The notes: a model not told the origin generated them from the letters alone. Shown: positions 47,736 through 57,255, counted from the first letter of the stretch. The stretch is DNA of 64,000 nucleotides from Saccharibacillus brassicae (GCF_006542275.1 NZ_CP041217.1:2899501-2963500); one strand, 5' to 3'. Made by a program: numbers and translations.

Positions 47736-49067
47736 TTACCCTCTGCCTTTTGGCGTGCCGGCTTCGCGCCGGAACTCGTTCGGCGCGAAGCCGGTCGATT
47801 TTTTGAACACACGGCTGAAATATTTCTCGTCCTGGTAGCCGACCAGATCGGCGATCCGCACGACCGTCATCTCCGAGTCGAGCAGCAGCCGTTTGGCGCG
47901 TTCGAGGCGCACGTTGGCCAAATAGTCGAAGACGTTCTCGCCGAATTCCCGCTTGAACCGGCGCGAGATGTATTCGCGGCTCAAAAAGAAACGGTCCGCC
48001 AGGTCCTGCAGCGACAGCTCTTCGCGGTAATGTTCGCGAATATGCGCCGCGATCTCTTCCATGACGCCGGGCCCGCCGGCCGAAGCGCCTTCGAACGCGT
48101 GAATGTAGCGGTCGCCCTGCAGGTCGGGTTCCGCGCCGCTGCCGGCACCGGCGCCCGGCGCGATCTTCTCCGAGGCGGCCGTGCGGCGCTTCTTCAGCGC
48201 TTCCTCGGCCTGGAGATACGACGCGCGCAGCCCGTCGCACAGCCCGTCGGCGCAGCCGCCGAGCCCGAAATGCAGCGGTTCGCCGAGTACGGCTTCGAGC
48301 CCCGCGTTCGTCCGCAGCAGCCGCTCGCCCGCGTGCGCGGCGCCGTTCCAGAAGAAGATCGCGACTTCGCGCTCGCGGCCCAGATTGCGAAACGCATAGC
48401 CGTCGTGGCCGCGGCCGAGCACTTCGTTCGCCACGTTGACCAGCGTGAAATAGAGCAGCTCCGTACGTCCCGCGTACTTGATCAGCAGCGGGGAGTCCTC
48501 GTCCATCCGGATCACGGCGCTGCGCACCGTGCCGGCAGGCTGGAGCAGCTCGAATTCGCCGCTGAATTCCCGCTCCGCGCTCTCGCGGGCCGCGGGGCCG
48601 CCGAGAATATCGGAACACAGCTTGTCCCGGTAGAGCGGCTTGAACCGATTCACTTCCATCGTCTGCGCCAGCATCTGCCGCCGGCTGGACTCGCTCGCCA
48701 TCCAGCTCTGGACGGCCCGCGAGAACGAGTCGTTGAGCTGGTCGGCGTCGATCGGCTTCAGCAGGTAATCCATGCCGCCGTAGCGCAGCGTCTGGCGGGC
48801 AAAATCGAAATCGCCGTGCCCGCTGATGACGAGCGTCTTCGTATCCGGCGCGCTGCGGCTGATCCACTCCAGCAGGTCAATGCCGCCTCCGGCGGGCATG
48901 ATCATATCGGTCAGCACGATATGCGGCGCGTGCCTCTCGATCAGGGCGACCGCTTCGCGGCCGCTTGAAGCTTCCAGCACTTCGGCCGGTTCATAGCGAT
49001 CCCAATCGATCAACAGGCGAATGGCTTCCCTGACATGGGTCTCGTCGTCCACGATAAGTACTTTCAT
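47736..49067 (-). CDS. YesN-type response regulator (REC plus AraC domain)
   Basis: This is a 443-residue response regulator. The receiver domain (1-120) has acidic Asp7/Asp8, phosphoacceptor Asp54 in VLTDMIMPAGG and the LLKPID Lys. A linker region of about 200 residues follows, and the C-terminal AraC helix-turn-helix (about 345-435) has LADRFFLSREYISRRFKREFG and IADLVGYQDEKYFSRVFKK. It is the partner of the histidine kinase encoded immediately upstream (48 bases apart) and probably activates the divergent ABC transporter genes. GAAGGAGAAG precedes the ATG. Confidence 0.93.
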   Translation of the reverse strand: MKVLIVDDETHVREAIRLLIDWDRYEPAEVLEASSGREAVALIERHAPHIVLTDMIMPAGGGIDLLEWISRSAPDTKTLVISGHGDFDFARQTLRYGGMDYLLKPIDADQLNDSFSRAVQSWMASESSRRQMLAQTMEVNRFKPLYRDKLCSDILGGPAARESAEREFSGEFELLQPAGTVRSAVIRMDEDSPLLIKYAGRTELLYFTLVNVANEVLGRGHDGYAFRNLGREREVAIFFWNGAAHAGERLLRTNAGLEAVLGEPLHFGLGGCADGLCDGLRASYLQAEEALKKRRTAASEKIAPGAGAGSGAEPDLQGDRYIHAFEGASAGGPGVMEEIAAHIREHYREELSLQDLADRFFLSREYISRRFKREFGENVFDYLANVRLERAKRLLLDSEMTVVRIADLVGYQDEKYFSRVFKKSTGFAPNEFRREAGTPKGRG

Positions 49068-49115
49068 AGGTGATCGCTTCTCCTTCTGTGCATAATCGTT
49101 AACGGTCGTATCGAC

Positions 49116-50990
49116 TCAGGGCTTGCGGAATTCGCCTTCGGCGAACAGGGGGATGCGCAGCGTGACCTGCAGGCCGCCGTCGAGCGCCTGGCTGAGGAAG
49201 ACGGCGGCGGAGTCGCCGAAATAGAGCCGGAGCCGGTCGCCGACGCTGCGCAGTCCGATATGCGCCGACTCCGTGTTCTGTCCGAACACGAGCGGCCGGT
49301 CGAGCATCGCCTGCAGCTCGCGCCGAAGTTCGGGTTCGATACCCGGGCCGTTGTCGGCCACGATCACGATCAGCTCGCCTGGCGTCCGGCCGTTCGCGGC
49401 CGCTTCGGCTTCCGTCCAGTCCGGCAGCGGCAGTTCCTCGCCGCTCCGGCGCAGGAAAGCGCGGATGCGCAGCACGCCTTCGCGCTCGAACGTCTCGCCC
49501 GCGTGCTTGAAATAATTTTCCGCCAGCGGTTGGAGAATCATGCGCGGCACCTGCACGTTTCGCGCTTCCGGCTCGATTTCGAGCGAGAACCGGAAGCTGC
49601 CCTGGAACCGGTGGCGCTGAAGGCCCAAATAATCCTGCACGTATTCGATCTCGCGGCTCAGCGGCACGAAAGCGTCGCCGACATGCATATTATAGTGCAT
49701 CATGCGCCCGAGCGAAGTAATCAGCCCGTAGACGTCGCGGTCGCCTTTTTTGAGCGCGAGCGTCGCGATCGACTGGAGGGCATTGTTGAGAAAATGCGGA
49801 TTGACCTGCGCTTCCAGCGCCCGGAGCTGGTTCGTCTTGTTCATGATCTCCAGGCGGTACTGCTTGAGGATCGAATCGTTCAGCCGCCGCACCATGCCTT
49901 CGAACCGCCGCGACAGCACGCCGAATTCGTCGGTGCGCTCCGTCTCCAGCTCCAGCGGCTGGCCGCCCGACTCCACCTGCTGCATGCCGCGGATCAGCTT
50001 GCGGATCGGCCGGGTGAACTTGAGCGAGATGAACGCCGTCGCCACGACGACCACGATCAGCGACAGGGCGCCGACCGCCGCGTTCAGCAGCAGAATCTGG
50101 CGCTCGCGCCGGTACAGCGTGTCCGTATCGACGCTTTTGACGATCAGCCAGTCGGCCAGAGGACTTCGGACCCGCTCGTAGAACAGGAACGTGTCCTTGC
50201 CGTCTTTTTGCACCGTATAGCCCGATTCGCCGCTCGCCGCCAGCACCTCGTCCAGCCCGTTCAGCTCGGGCTTCTGGCCGATCCGGTCGGGCGGGCCGAC
50301 GATCAGCCGTCCTTCGCGGTCGACGATGTACACCTGCTCGCCTTCCGCCGCCAGGCGCTGGGTCAGCGAGCGGAGGAAATCGATCCGCACGTCGATCGCC
50401 AGCAGCCCGGCTTTTTCTTTGCGCGGAATATTGTACACGACGCGGTTGAACGTGAACACGTCCGTCGAGCGTTCTTCGTTCTCCGGGCGCAGCCGGTAGG
50501 TGCCGGCCCGGTGCGTCACGTCGGCGAACGCCTGGGATTTCCATTTGCGATACTCCGGAAGTTGGTCCTGCCGGGTCGGCCCGTACGGTTTGCCCGCGTA
50601 ATACAGATACGAATTGCTGCTTTTGTCGATATGCAAAAACACTTGATAGATCCCGTCGATCGAATAATACGTTCGCCGCAGCGCGCCCATGACGTCGTTG
50701 CGGTCGAGGCCGGCTTCCAGCTCGTCCGAGCCGGACAGCATAATGTCGATCAGCGTGTCGCCGTAGACCGACTCGTCGTAAATTTGCAGGGACAGCTTGT
50801 TGACCGTATCGAGATAATTGACGATATTCGTCTGCCCCTGGTAGAGCAGGCTGGCGTTGTCCTCGATCGCGCTGCGCTTGACGTTTTCCTTCGTCAAATT
50901 GTAGGCGACCAGAGCGGAGAGCAGGATGGGCAGAGCGGTGGCGAAGACCAAAAAGGCGATCAATTTGCTGCGGATGGAATGGCGGAACAT
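49116..50990 (-). CDS. YesM-type sensor histidine kinase
   Basis: This 624-residue membrane kinase of the HPK7 (LytS/YesM) group has TM1 (about 10-30), a large extracellular dCache-like domain (32-275), TM2 (about 280-303), HAMP (305-357), the His_kinase domain with phosphoacceptor His in QVNPHFLNNALQSIA, and HATPase with VADNGPGI and HIGLRSVGDRL. Such kinases sense extracellular carbohydrates, often with a binding protein. The ATG at 50990 has AAAGGAGAG upstream; the open frame extends 85 codons further without support and across the divergent promoter. Confidence 0.93.
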   Translation of the reverse strand: MFRHSIRSKLIAFLVFATALPILLSALVAYNLTKENVKRSAIEDNASLLYQGQTNIVNYLDTVNKLSLQIYDESVYGDTLIDIMLSGSDELEAGLDRNDVMGALRRTYYSIDGIYQVFLHIDKSSNSYLYYAGKPYGPTRQDQLPEYRKWKSQAFADVTHRAGTYRLRPENEERSTDVFTFNRVVYNIPRKEKAGLLAIDVRIDFLRSLTQRLAAEGEQVYIVDREGRLIVGPPDRIGQKPELNGLDEVLAASGESGYTVQKDGKDTFLFYERVRSPLADWLIVKSVDTDTLYRRERQILLLNAAVGALSLIVVVVATAFISLKFTRPIRKLIRGMQQVESGGQPLELETERTDEFGVLSRRFEGMVRRLNDSILKQYRLEIMNKTNQLRALEAQVNPHFLNNALQSIATLALKKGDRDVYGLITSLGRMMHYNMHVGDAFVPLSREIEYVQDYLGLQRHRFQGSFRFSLEIEPEARNVQVPRMILQPLAENYFKHAGETFEREGVLRIRAFLRRSGEELPLPDWTEAEAAANGRTPGELIVIVADNGPGIEPELRRELQAMLDRPLVFGQNTESAHIGLRSVGDRLRLYFGDSAAVFLSQALDGGLQVTLRIPLFAEGEFRKP

Positions 50991-51065
50991 ACGGCTCTCC
51001 TTTCTCCCGGACCCCGAATGACGGAGCAGGTCAATATAGTCCACTGTATTCGTCATTTCTTTCCA

Positions 51066-51094
51066 TGTTAGCGCTTTCTTCTTCAGCATATAAT
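51066..51094 (+). promoter_or_regulatory. cre-like site and -10 box upstream of the second ABC importer
   Basis: TGTTAGCGCTTTCT (51066-51079) matches the cre consensus with one deviation. It covers the -35 position of a promoter whose -10 is TATAAT (51089-51094). The site lies between the divergent kinase and permease genes, so CcpA could affect both. Confidence 0.65.
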
Positions 51095-51138
51095 AAACGC
51101 ACAGCTTAAATAAAGACCGAAACGGGAGGTGCACCACT

Positions 51139-52020
51139 TTGGCAGGACGCAAGCGCTGGATGAATTTACTGATGCAGAGCGTATTTCTGGGTCCGTCGCT
51201 GCTTTTCTTCGTCGTTATCGTCGTCATCCCGTTTTTCCTGGGCATGTATTACTCGTTCACGGACTGGAACGGAGTCGCGGTTACGGTGAACTGGGTAGGG
51301 GCACGCAACTTTACCGCGATGTTCGCGGATACGAAATTTTGGGCTTCCTTCTGGTTCACCATTCGATTTACGTTGGCGGTCGTTATCCTGACCAACGTGA
51401 TCGCGTTCCTGCTCGCCCTGCTGCTCGTGCAGCCGCTCAAGATGCGCAACCTGCTGCGGACGCTCTTCTTCATCCCGAACGTCATCGGCGGCCTGCTGCT
51501 CGGCTTCATCTGGCAGTTCATCTTCATCCGCGGCTTCGCGGCCGTCGGCAGAGCGACCGGCATCGGCTTTTTCAACCTTGAATGGCTCGGCACGGAAGCG
51601 ACCGGCTTCTGGGGCATCGTCATCGTGTTCGTCTGGCAGGCGGCCGGCTACATGATGATCATCTACATCGCCGGACTGATGAACGTCGACCGTTCGCTGA
51701 TCGAAGCGGCGGAGATCGACGGAGCGGGGTATATGCAAAAACTGCGCTTCATCACGTTCCCGCTGATCATGCCGGCTATCACGGTCTGCCTGTTCCTGTC
51801 GATGTCCAACGCTTTCAAAATGTTCGACCTCAACTTGTCGCTGACGAGAGGCGGGCCGTTCGGTTCGACCGAATCGCTGGCGCTCAACATCTACACCGAG
51901 GCGTTCACGAACAGCAACTACGGACTGGGCACGGCGAAAGCGCTTCTGTTCTTCGTCATCGTCGCCGCCGTCTCGTCGCTGCAAGTCTGGTTCACGAAGA
52001 GAAGGGAGGTACAGTCCTAA
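51139..52020 (+). CDS. Sugar ABC transporter permease (MalF-like), second importer
   Basis: This 293-residue inner-membrane permease has six helices and the ATPase-contact loop EAAEIDGAGYMQKLRFITFPLI (about 192-213). The start is taken as TTG at 51139 because GGGAGGTG lies ten bases upstream; the ATG at 51160 is the alternative. Gene order here is permease, permease, binding protein, the reverse of the mannoside locus. Divergence from a YesM/YesN pair indicates that this system controls it. Confidence 0.9.
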   Translation: MAGRKRWMNLLMQSVFLGPSLLFFVVIVVIPFFLGMYYSFTDWNGVAVTVNWVGARNFTAMFADTKFWASFWFTIRFTLAVVILTNVIAFLLALLLVQPLKMRNLLRTLFFIPNVIGGLLLGFIWQFIFIRGFAAVGRATGIGFFNLEWLGTEATGFWGIVIVFVWQAAGYMMIIYIAGLMNVDRSLIEAAEIDGAGYMQKLRFITFPLIMPAITVCLFLSMSNAFKMFDLNLSLTRGGPFGSTESLALNIYTEAFTNSNYGLGTAKALLFFVIVAAVSSLQVWFTKRREVQS

Positions 52021-52860
52021 ATGGAGACGGGTCGCAAATATTCCGGACGAACGCTGCTGCTTGAAGTGATCGCCGTCCTGCTGGCGCTGCTGTTCCTCGT
52101 TCCGTTCTACTTCGTCGTCGTCAATTCGCTCAAGAAGTTCGCCGACATTCTCAAGGACTCGGCCGCGCTTCCCAAAGCGGTCACCTTCGACAACTTTACG
52201 CGGGCCTGGGAAATCCTCGAGTTTCCAAAAGCTTTCACCAACTCGCTCGTCATTACGATTCTGGCGAACGTGCTGCTGGCGCTGTTTTGTTCGATGGCCG
52301 CGTACCGGCTGGTCCGGCACCCGAGCCGCTTCAACAACATCGTGTTCATGGCGTTCGTCGCCGCGATGGTCATTCCGTTCCAGTCGATCATGATTCCGCT
52401 GGTCCGCGTCGCGGCCAACCTGAATCTGACCGGCAACCTGCCGGGACTCATCATCTGTTACCTCGGCTTCGGCGCTTCATTGACCATTTTCCTGTTCCAC
52501 GGCTTCGTAAAATCGGTACCGATCGAAGTCGAGGAAGCGGGCATCATGGACGGCTGCTCACCGTTCGGCGTCTTTTTCCGAATCGTCGTGCCGCTGCTCA
52601 AGCCGATGATCGTCACCGTGTTCATCCTGAACACGCTCTGGATCTGGAACGACTTCCTGCTGCCGCTCCTGATCGTCGGGGGCAACGCGGATCTGCGCAC
52701 GATTCCGCTGGCCACGAACGCGTTCTTCTCGCAGTATACGAAGCAGTGGGATCTGGCGCTCGCGGGACTGTTGATGGGCATCGCGCCGATCATCATCTTC
52801 TTCCTCGCGCTGCAAAAGCATATCATTGCCGGCATCGCGGCAGGCGCGGTCAAAGGTTGA
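52021..52860 (+). CDS. Sugar ABC transporter permease (MalG-like), second importer
   Basis: This 279-residue permease has six membrane helices and the loop EEAGIMDGCSPFGVFFRIVVPLL (about 174-196). It ends in the family-typical HIIAGIAAGAVKG. It starts directly after the stop of the preceding permease, with GGGAGG inside the end of that gene, so translation is coupled. It pairs with the first permease; no ATPase gene is nearby. Confidence 0.92.
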   Translation: METGRKYSGRTLLLEVIAVLLALLFLVPFYFVVVNSLKKFADILKDSAALPKAVTFDNFTRAWEILEFPKAFTNSLVITILANVLLALFCSMAAYRLVRHPSRFNNIVFMAFVAAMVIPFQSIMIPLVRVAANLNLTGNLPGLIICYLGFGASLTIFLFHGFVKSVPIEVEEAGIMDGCSPFGVFFRIVVPLLKPMIVTVFILNTLWIWNDFLLPLLIVGGNADLRTIPLATNAFFSQYTKQWDLALAGLLMGIAPIIIFFLALQKHIIAGIAAGAVKG

Positions 52861-53011
52861 TCCAACCGTACCCCCTATACCCTGGCAAGTCGCAATATCA
52901 CATAAAAGCAATCTTATTGTAATCGCTCGCCGCACGAATGGGAAGAGCGGGTCAGATCTGGCACGAATTGCACAAAAAAGCTTCAACACACACAAAAGGG
53001 AGGCTGTACAC

Positions 53012-54349
53012 ATGAAAAAAACGAGCTTTCTCACCATGGCGCTGCTGCTGATGGTTTCGCTGCTCGCCGCCTGCGGAGGCGGAGGCGCCATGCCGAATCC
53101 GGAGACCGGCGCGACCGGAGGAACCGGCACGACGGCAGGGACGACGGATTCGGGCGGAGACGGCGACGCGCCGGCTTCCGACGTTACGCTCAAGATGTTC
53201 CAGTTCAAAGTCGAAATCGCCGACGCGATGGAGAAACTGCTGGCCGAATACAAAAAAGAAACCGGCGTCAACATCACGATCGAAACGGTCGGCGGCGGCG
53301 CGGATTACGGCGCGGCCCTCAAAGCGAAGTTCGCTTCGGGCGACGAGCCGGACATTTTCAACAACGGCGGCTACAACGAAGCGCAGCTGTGGAAAGACCG
53401 TATGGAAGATCTGTCCGATCAGCCGTGGGTAGCCGATCTGACCGACAACGTCAAAGATCCGATGACGATGGACGGCAAGCTGTACGGCCTGCCGATGAAC
53501 ATCGAAGGGTACGGCTTCCTGTACAACAAAGCGCTGTTCGAACAGGCGGGCATCACCGAAATTCCGACGACGCTTACCGCCCTGCGCGAAGCGGCCCAGA
53601 AGCTCAAAGACGCCGGCATCGTGCCGTTCGAGAACGGCTACCAGGAATGGTGGGTCATCGGCCAGCATTTGGTCAATGACGCGTATGCCAAGCAGGCCGA
53701 TCCGGACAAGTTCATCGCCGACTGGAGAGAAGGCAAGACGTCCGTAGCGGACAACGAAATCTTCAACCAGTGGATCGACCTCGTCGATCTGACGATGGAA
53801 TTCAGCAACGATCGTCCTCTGACGACCGACTACAACACGCAAATGACCGAATTCGCTTCCGGCATGGCAGCGATGACGCAGCAGGGCAACTGGACGCAGG
53901 TCCAGATCGACGGAATCGATCCGGAAGTCGAAATCGGCATCCTGCCGATGCCGATCAACGACGACGTCGCGCTGAACGACAACATCTTCGTCGGCGTGCC
54001 GAACAACTGGGTCGTGAACAAAGACTCGGCGAACAAAGAAGAAGCGAAAAAGTTCCTCAACTGGATGGTGACATCCGAGACAGGCAAACGCTACACGGTC
54101 GAAGAATTCAAATTCATCCCGGCGCTCAAGACGATCACGTACGAACCGGAACAGCTCGGCGACATTGCCGCAGGCATCCAGGAATACGTACAGGCCGACA
54201 AGACGCTCGGTTGGCAGTGGCCTAAGCTGCCGGACGGCACAAGCCAGGAATTCGGCGCCCTGATGCAAGCCTATGTAGCGAAGAAGATCACGAAGGAAGA
54301 ACTGTTCAAACAGATGGACGAAACGGTTCTGAAATTGGCTAAAAAGTAA
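53012..54349 (+). CDS. Sugar ABC transporter substrate-binding lipoprotein, second importer
   Basis: This is a 445-residue family 1 extracellular binding protein. The signal peptide ends LLAAC with Cys21 lipidated, followed by a Gly/Thr-rich linker (22-55). The mature part starts VTLKMFQFKVE and includes GDEPDIFNNGGYNEAQLW, LYGLPMNIEGYGFLYNKALF and QGNWTQVQI, typical of multiple-sugar binders. AAGGGAGG precedes the ATG at 53012; longer in-frame starts have no signal peptide. The terminator that follows closes the three-gene operon. The sugar is unknown. Confidence 0.93.
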   Translation: MKKTSFLTMALLLMVSLLAACGGGGAMPNPETGATGGTGTTAGTTDSGGDGDAPASDVTLKMFQFKVEIADAMEKLLAEYKKETGVNITIETVGGGADYGAALKAKFASGDEPDIFNNGGYNEAQLWKDRMEDLSDQPWVADLTDNVKDPMTMDGKLYGLPMNIEGYGFLYNKALFEQAGITEIPTTLTALREAAQKLKDAGIVPFENGYQEWWVIGQHLVNDAYAKQADPDKFIADWREGKTSVADNEIFNQWIDLVDLTMEFSNDRPLTTDYNTQMTEFASGMAAMTQQGNWTQVQIDGIDPEVEIGILPMPINDDVALNDNIFVGVPNNWVVNKDSANKEEAKKFLNWMVTSETGKRYTVEEFKFIPALKTITYEPEQLGDIAAGIQEYVQADKTLGWQWPKLPDGTSQEFGALMQAYVAKKITKEELFKQMDETVLKLAKK

Positions 54350-54372
54350 GCGAAACGACACCGCGCACGCCG

Positions 54373-54409
54373 AAAAGCTCCCGGACCCCAGGTCTCGGGA
54401 GCTTTTTTC
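54373..54409. terminator. Intrinsic terminator
   Basis: AAAAGCTCCCG and CGGGAGCTTTT form the stem, with GACC/GGTC pairing inside and TTTTTT after it. It serves the binding-protein gene and possibly the convergent LysR gene. Confidence 0.92.
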
Positions 54410-54433
54410 TATGCAGAAGAGGCGGCGGAGCAA

Positions 54434-55333
54434 TCAGGGCAAAGGTCTCATTGGCGCAAAAAAGTCGGTCAACCAGCGGATCAGTTCCCGCTGCGCGCCG
54501 GTCAGGAACCGATCCGTGTAATAGGTCAGTTCCAGATGCCGCACCGGCACTTCTCCGGAGAGCGGCACGGCGACGATATCCGGGTAAGCGCCGCCGTTCT
54601 GCCCGATCAGTCCGACCGGCTGCACCGCCGCGCCGATCCCGGCGGACACGAGCTGGAGCAGCGAGACGGCCGAATCGGTCTCCATCGCCGTCGTCAATTC
54701 GAAGCCCTGCCTGCGGCAGGTCTCGTCGACGAGGTCGCGGCCCACGTAGCCTTTGGGATACATGACGAGCGGATGGCTGCGCAGGTCCGCAAGCGTGATC
54801 CGTTTGCGGCCGGCCAGCTTGCTGCCTGCGCGAACGAGCAGGCCGTACGGCTCCGAGCAGAGCGGAATACGGGTGAGCCGGTCGTCTGCCGGACCCTGCA
54901 GCCCGATGCCCAGATCGACCTTGTGCCCGAGCACTTCCTCGTACGCGAAAATGGTCGAGATCACCTGCAGGCGCGTGTCGGGGTATTTGGTCTTGAACCG
55001 GACGAACAGCGGCACGAGGCGAAAATCGAGATCCGAAGGCAGCGCCGCGAGGCGAATCTCGCCCTGACTGCCCGAGCGGAGTTCCGTCGCGGCCGTTTGG
55101 ATGTCCATTTCCGCCTGCAGCATCTTGGTGCCGTAATGTTTCAGCATTTTGCCCGCTTCGGTAACGACGACTTTTTTGCCGATCCGATCGAACAGCGGAA
55201 TGCCGACTTCCGCTTCGAGCGCGCGGATCTGCTGGCTTAACGTCGGCTGGGAGATGCCGAGCTGCTCGGCGGCCCGCGTAAAATGCAGATGCTCGTATAC
55301 GGCGAGAAAATACCGGATATTGCGCGTATCCAT
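54434..55333 (-). CDS. LysR family transcriptional regulator
   Basis: This 299-residue regulator has an N-terminal winged helix-turn-helix (MDTRNIRYFLAVYEHLHFTRAAEQLGISQPTLSQQIRALE, positions 1-40) and a two-lobed effector domain (about 90-295). It is divergent from a CynX-type transporter and, as usual for LysR proteins, should control it. The ATG at 55333 begins the family-typical N-terminus; a TTG six codons upstream is possible but less likely. The shared promoter region contains a 12-bp palindrome. The effector is unknown. Confidence 0.9.
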   Translation of the reverse strand: MDTRNIRYFLAVYEHLHFTRAAEQLGISQPTLSQQIRALEAEVGIPLFDRIGKKVVVTEAGKMLKHYGTKMLQAEMDIQTAATELRSGSQGEIRLAALPSDLDFRLVPLFVRFKTKYPDTRLQVISTIFAYEEVLGHKVDLGIGLQGPADDRLTRIPLCSEPYGLLVRAGSKLAGRKRITLADLRSHPLVMYPKGYVGRDLVDETCRRQGFELTTAMETDSAVSLLQLVSAGIGAAVQPVGLIGQNGGAYPDIVAVPLSGEVPVRHLELTYYTDRFLTGAQRELIRWLTDFFAPMRPLP

Positions 55334-55388
55334 ACGTCGGTTTCGCTCCAATCATAGTTTTTTACTATCATAATAATAAAAATAATAG

Positions 55389-55419
55389 GATTGATCAATC
55401 ATTATGCGGTGCCTATACT
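55389..55419 (+). promoter_or_regulatory. LysR-type operator and promoter of the CynX-like gene
   Basis: GATTGATCAATC (55389-55400) is a perfect palindrome that overlaps a -35 (TTGATC, 55391-55396). TATACT (55414-55419) is the -10 at 17-bp spacing. A regulator bound at the palindrome would contact RNA polymerase directly. Confidence 0.6.
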
Positions 55420-55489
55420 GAGGTCGAAGTCGATTCGGCATCTTGTCGATTCGGCATAAATTCGATGGAGTACAAAGGAGGCGTGGAAG

Positions 55490-56641
55490 ATGAGAAAAAT
55501 TTATTTGATCCTGGCGATTGTGGTCGCGGCGTTGAACCTGCGTCCGCTGATGACTTCGGCTGCGCCTTTGCTCGCCACGATCCAGAGCCATCTCGGCATG
55601 AGCGGCACCGCCGCGAGCCTGCTGACGACGCTGCCGGTGCTGTGCATGGGCTTGTTCGCGCCGCTTGCGGCGGGTATCAGCGGCCGGATCGGCCTGGAAC
55701 GCACGATCTGGGCAGCGCTGCTGCTCATTACGGGCATGACGGCGCTCCGCGGCATCGGCGAATCGGTATCGCTGCTGATTATGACAGCCGTCGCCGGCGG
55801 AATCGGCATCAGCCTGGCCGGTCCGCTGCTGTCCGCTTTTATCAAGAAATATTTCCCCGCCCATCCCGCGGTCGTCAGCGTCTATTCCGCGGCGATGACA
55901 GCCGGAGCGGCACTCTCGTCCGGTCTGTCCGTGCCGCTGTACGAGCGCAGCGGGCAGCATCTGCCGTTCGCTTTGGCCATCTGGGCGCTGCCGGGCCTGG
56001 CGGCGCTGCTGATCTGGGCGGCGCTGGCCCGCCGCCGCAGCGAATCGGCCGCGCGGATGCCGTACGCGCTGCCTTTGCGCAGCCGGCAGGCGAGGCGGCT
56101 GACGCTGTTCTTCGGCCTTATGGCCGGCATCTTCTATTCGGTGACGGCGTGGATCGCGCCGATCGCGGTCAGTCTCGGCTATACGCCGGGCGAAGCCGCC
56201 GTATGTCTGACCGTGTTCGCCTTGATCCAGATTCCGGTATCGCTGATCGTGCCCGGAATCGTAGCGAAGTTCGGGCAGACAAGAATCGTCCTGCTGCTGT
56301 GCAGCACGTTCGAATTGGCCGGGATCGTCCTGCTGCTGGCCGGCGCTCCCGCGCTGCTGGCCGCCGTCAGCCTCGGCCTCGGCGCCGGCGGACTGTTCCC
56401 GCTTGCGCTGATGCTGCCGATCGCGGAAGCGAAGTCGCCGGAAGAAGCCGGCGGCTGGGCGGCGATGACCCAGGGCGGCGGCTACGTGATCGGCGCGCTG
56501 GGCCCGCTCGCGATCGGGCTGCTGCACGATGCCGCCGGCACATTTGCCGCGCCGCTGTCGCTGCTGCTCGTCATGATTGCGGCGATGATGGGAGTTCAAT
56601 GGAAGATGACCGGCGGCGCGAACGCCCGCCGGGCGGATTGA
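55490..56641 (+). CDS. CynX/NimT family MFS transporter
   Basis: This 383-residue integral membrane protein has about twelve hydrophobic helices. The start IYLILAIVVAALNLRPLMTSAAPLLATI is the hallmark of the CynX/NimT group (N-L-R-P motif), whose members export cyanate- or nitroimidazole-like small molecules, or others not yet defined. GGLFPLALMLPIAEA and a second-half repeat are also typical. AAAGGAGGC precedes the ATG. The divergent LysR gene is the likely regulator. The substrate is unknown. Confidence 0.9.
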   Translation: MRKIYLILAIVVAALNLRPLMTSAAPLLATIQSHLGMSGTAASLLTTLPVLCMGLFAPLAAGISGRIGLERTIWAALLLITGMTALRGIGESVSLLIMTAVAGGIGISLAGPLLSAFIKKYFPAHPAVVSVYSAAMTAGAALSSGLSVPLYERSGQHLPFALAIWALPGLAALLIWAALARRRSESAARMPYALPLRSRQARRLTLFFGLMAGIFYSVTAWIAPIAVSLGYTPGEAAVCLTVFALIQIPVSLIVPGIVAKFGQTRIVLLLCSTFELAGIVLLLAGAPALLAAVSLGLGAGGLFPLALMLPIAEAKSPEEAGGWAAMTQGGGYVIGALGPLAIGLLHDAAGTFAAPLSLLLVMIAAMMGVQWKMTGGANARRAD

Positions 56642-56757
56642 ATCGGGAGAGGGCAGGGACTGGGGCAGCCCGGGAGAGCCCCGGAGAAGCGTACGCTTTG
56701 CGTGCGCTTTTTGGCTGTTTGCGGATGTCGGGATGTCGGGGATTCTAACGGCACCGT

Positions 56758-56952
56758 CTACTTGCGATGCCGTCTAAACACCACGTTCGTAAACGTGCCC
56801 AGTACGAGGCTGGCACCAATCCCGGCCGCAATCGATAGAATCACGGGAGCGAGCCACGGGCCGGGAGACATGATGTTGAGGATGCCGAGACCCGCAACGA
56901 CAACGAAAAATACGATATAGTCGAGCAGACGGAAATGTTCGGGCAGTTTCAT
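56758..56952 (-). CDS. Small two-helix membrane protein
   Basis: This 64-residue protein has two hydrophobic helices (about 10-30 and 34-56) and a basic C-terminus (FRRHRK). AAGGAGGA sits directly before the ATG at 56952, which supports real expression; an in-frame extension upstream has no such site. No family is recognised. It lies between two plus-strand transcription units and has no partner gene. Confidence 0.7.
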   Translation of the reverse strand: MKLPEHFRLLDYIVFFVVVAGLGILNIMSPGPWLAPVILSIAAGIGASLVLGTFTNVVFRRHRK

Positions 56953-57187
56953 GGAAATCCTCCTTATTTCGAACGAATTTTGATCGGCCAATCTCAAGGC
57001 AGCCGTTTCCGATTGAACGATAGTCCGTGCCTTTTCGTTACGGCAGCAGGGGCAAGTTTCGTCTTCCTAATTCTTTTACCCCTATCGCGGATCGTCGTTC
57101 TCCAATCTTTTCACTCCCGTTCGCCGTTATTCGATTCGGGCGCTCCATCACTCAACCCTTATTCAACTCCCGTTCTCCGACCTTCCG

Positions 57188-57255
57188 TTGACAAGCCGGC
57201 GGGGAAGTGGTTAAGATGGTAACGATATTAATCGTAATAATTACGATTAATATCG
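57188..57255 (+). promoter_or_regulatory. Promoter and perfect 33-bp Zur-type operator
   Basis: TTGACA (57188-57193) and TAAGAT (57212-57217) form a promoter. Directly downstream, 57223-57255 is a perfect palindrome with 16-bp arms (CGATATTAATCGTAAT, centre A). Its core TCGTAATNATTACGA is the Bacillus Zur box. Zinc-loaded Zur would block the start of transcription. Confidence 0.88.

Noticed and set aside
54339-55355. Alternative minus-strand frame of 338 codons over the LysR gene
   Set aside because: It is an out-of-frame shadow. The LysR frame has clear helix-turn-helix and effector domain features.
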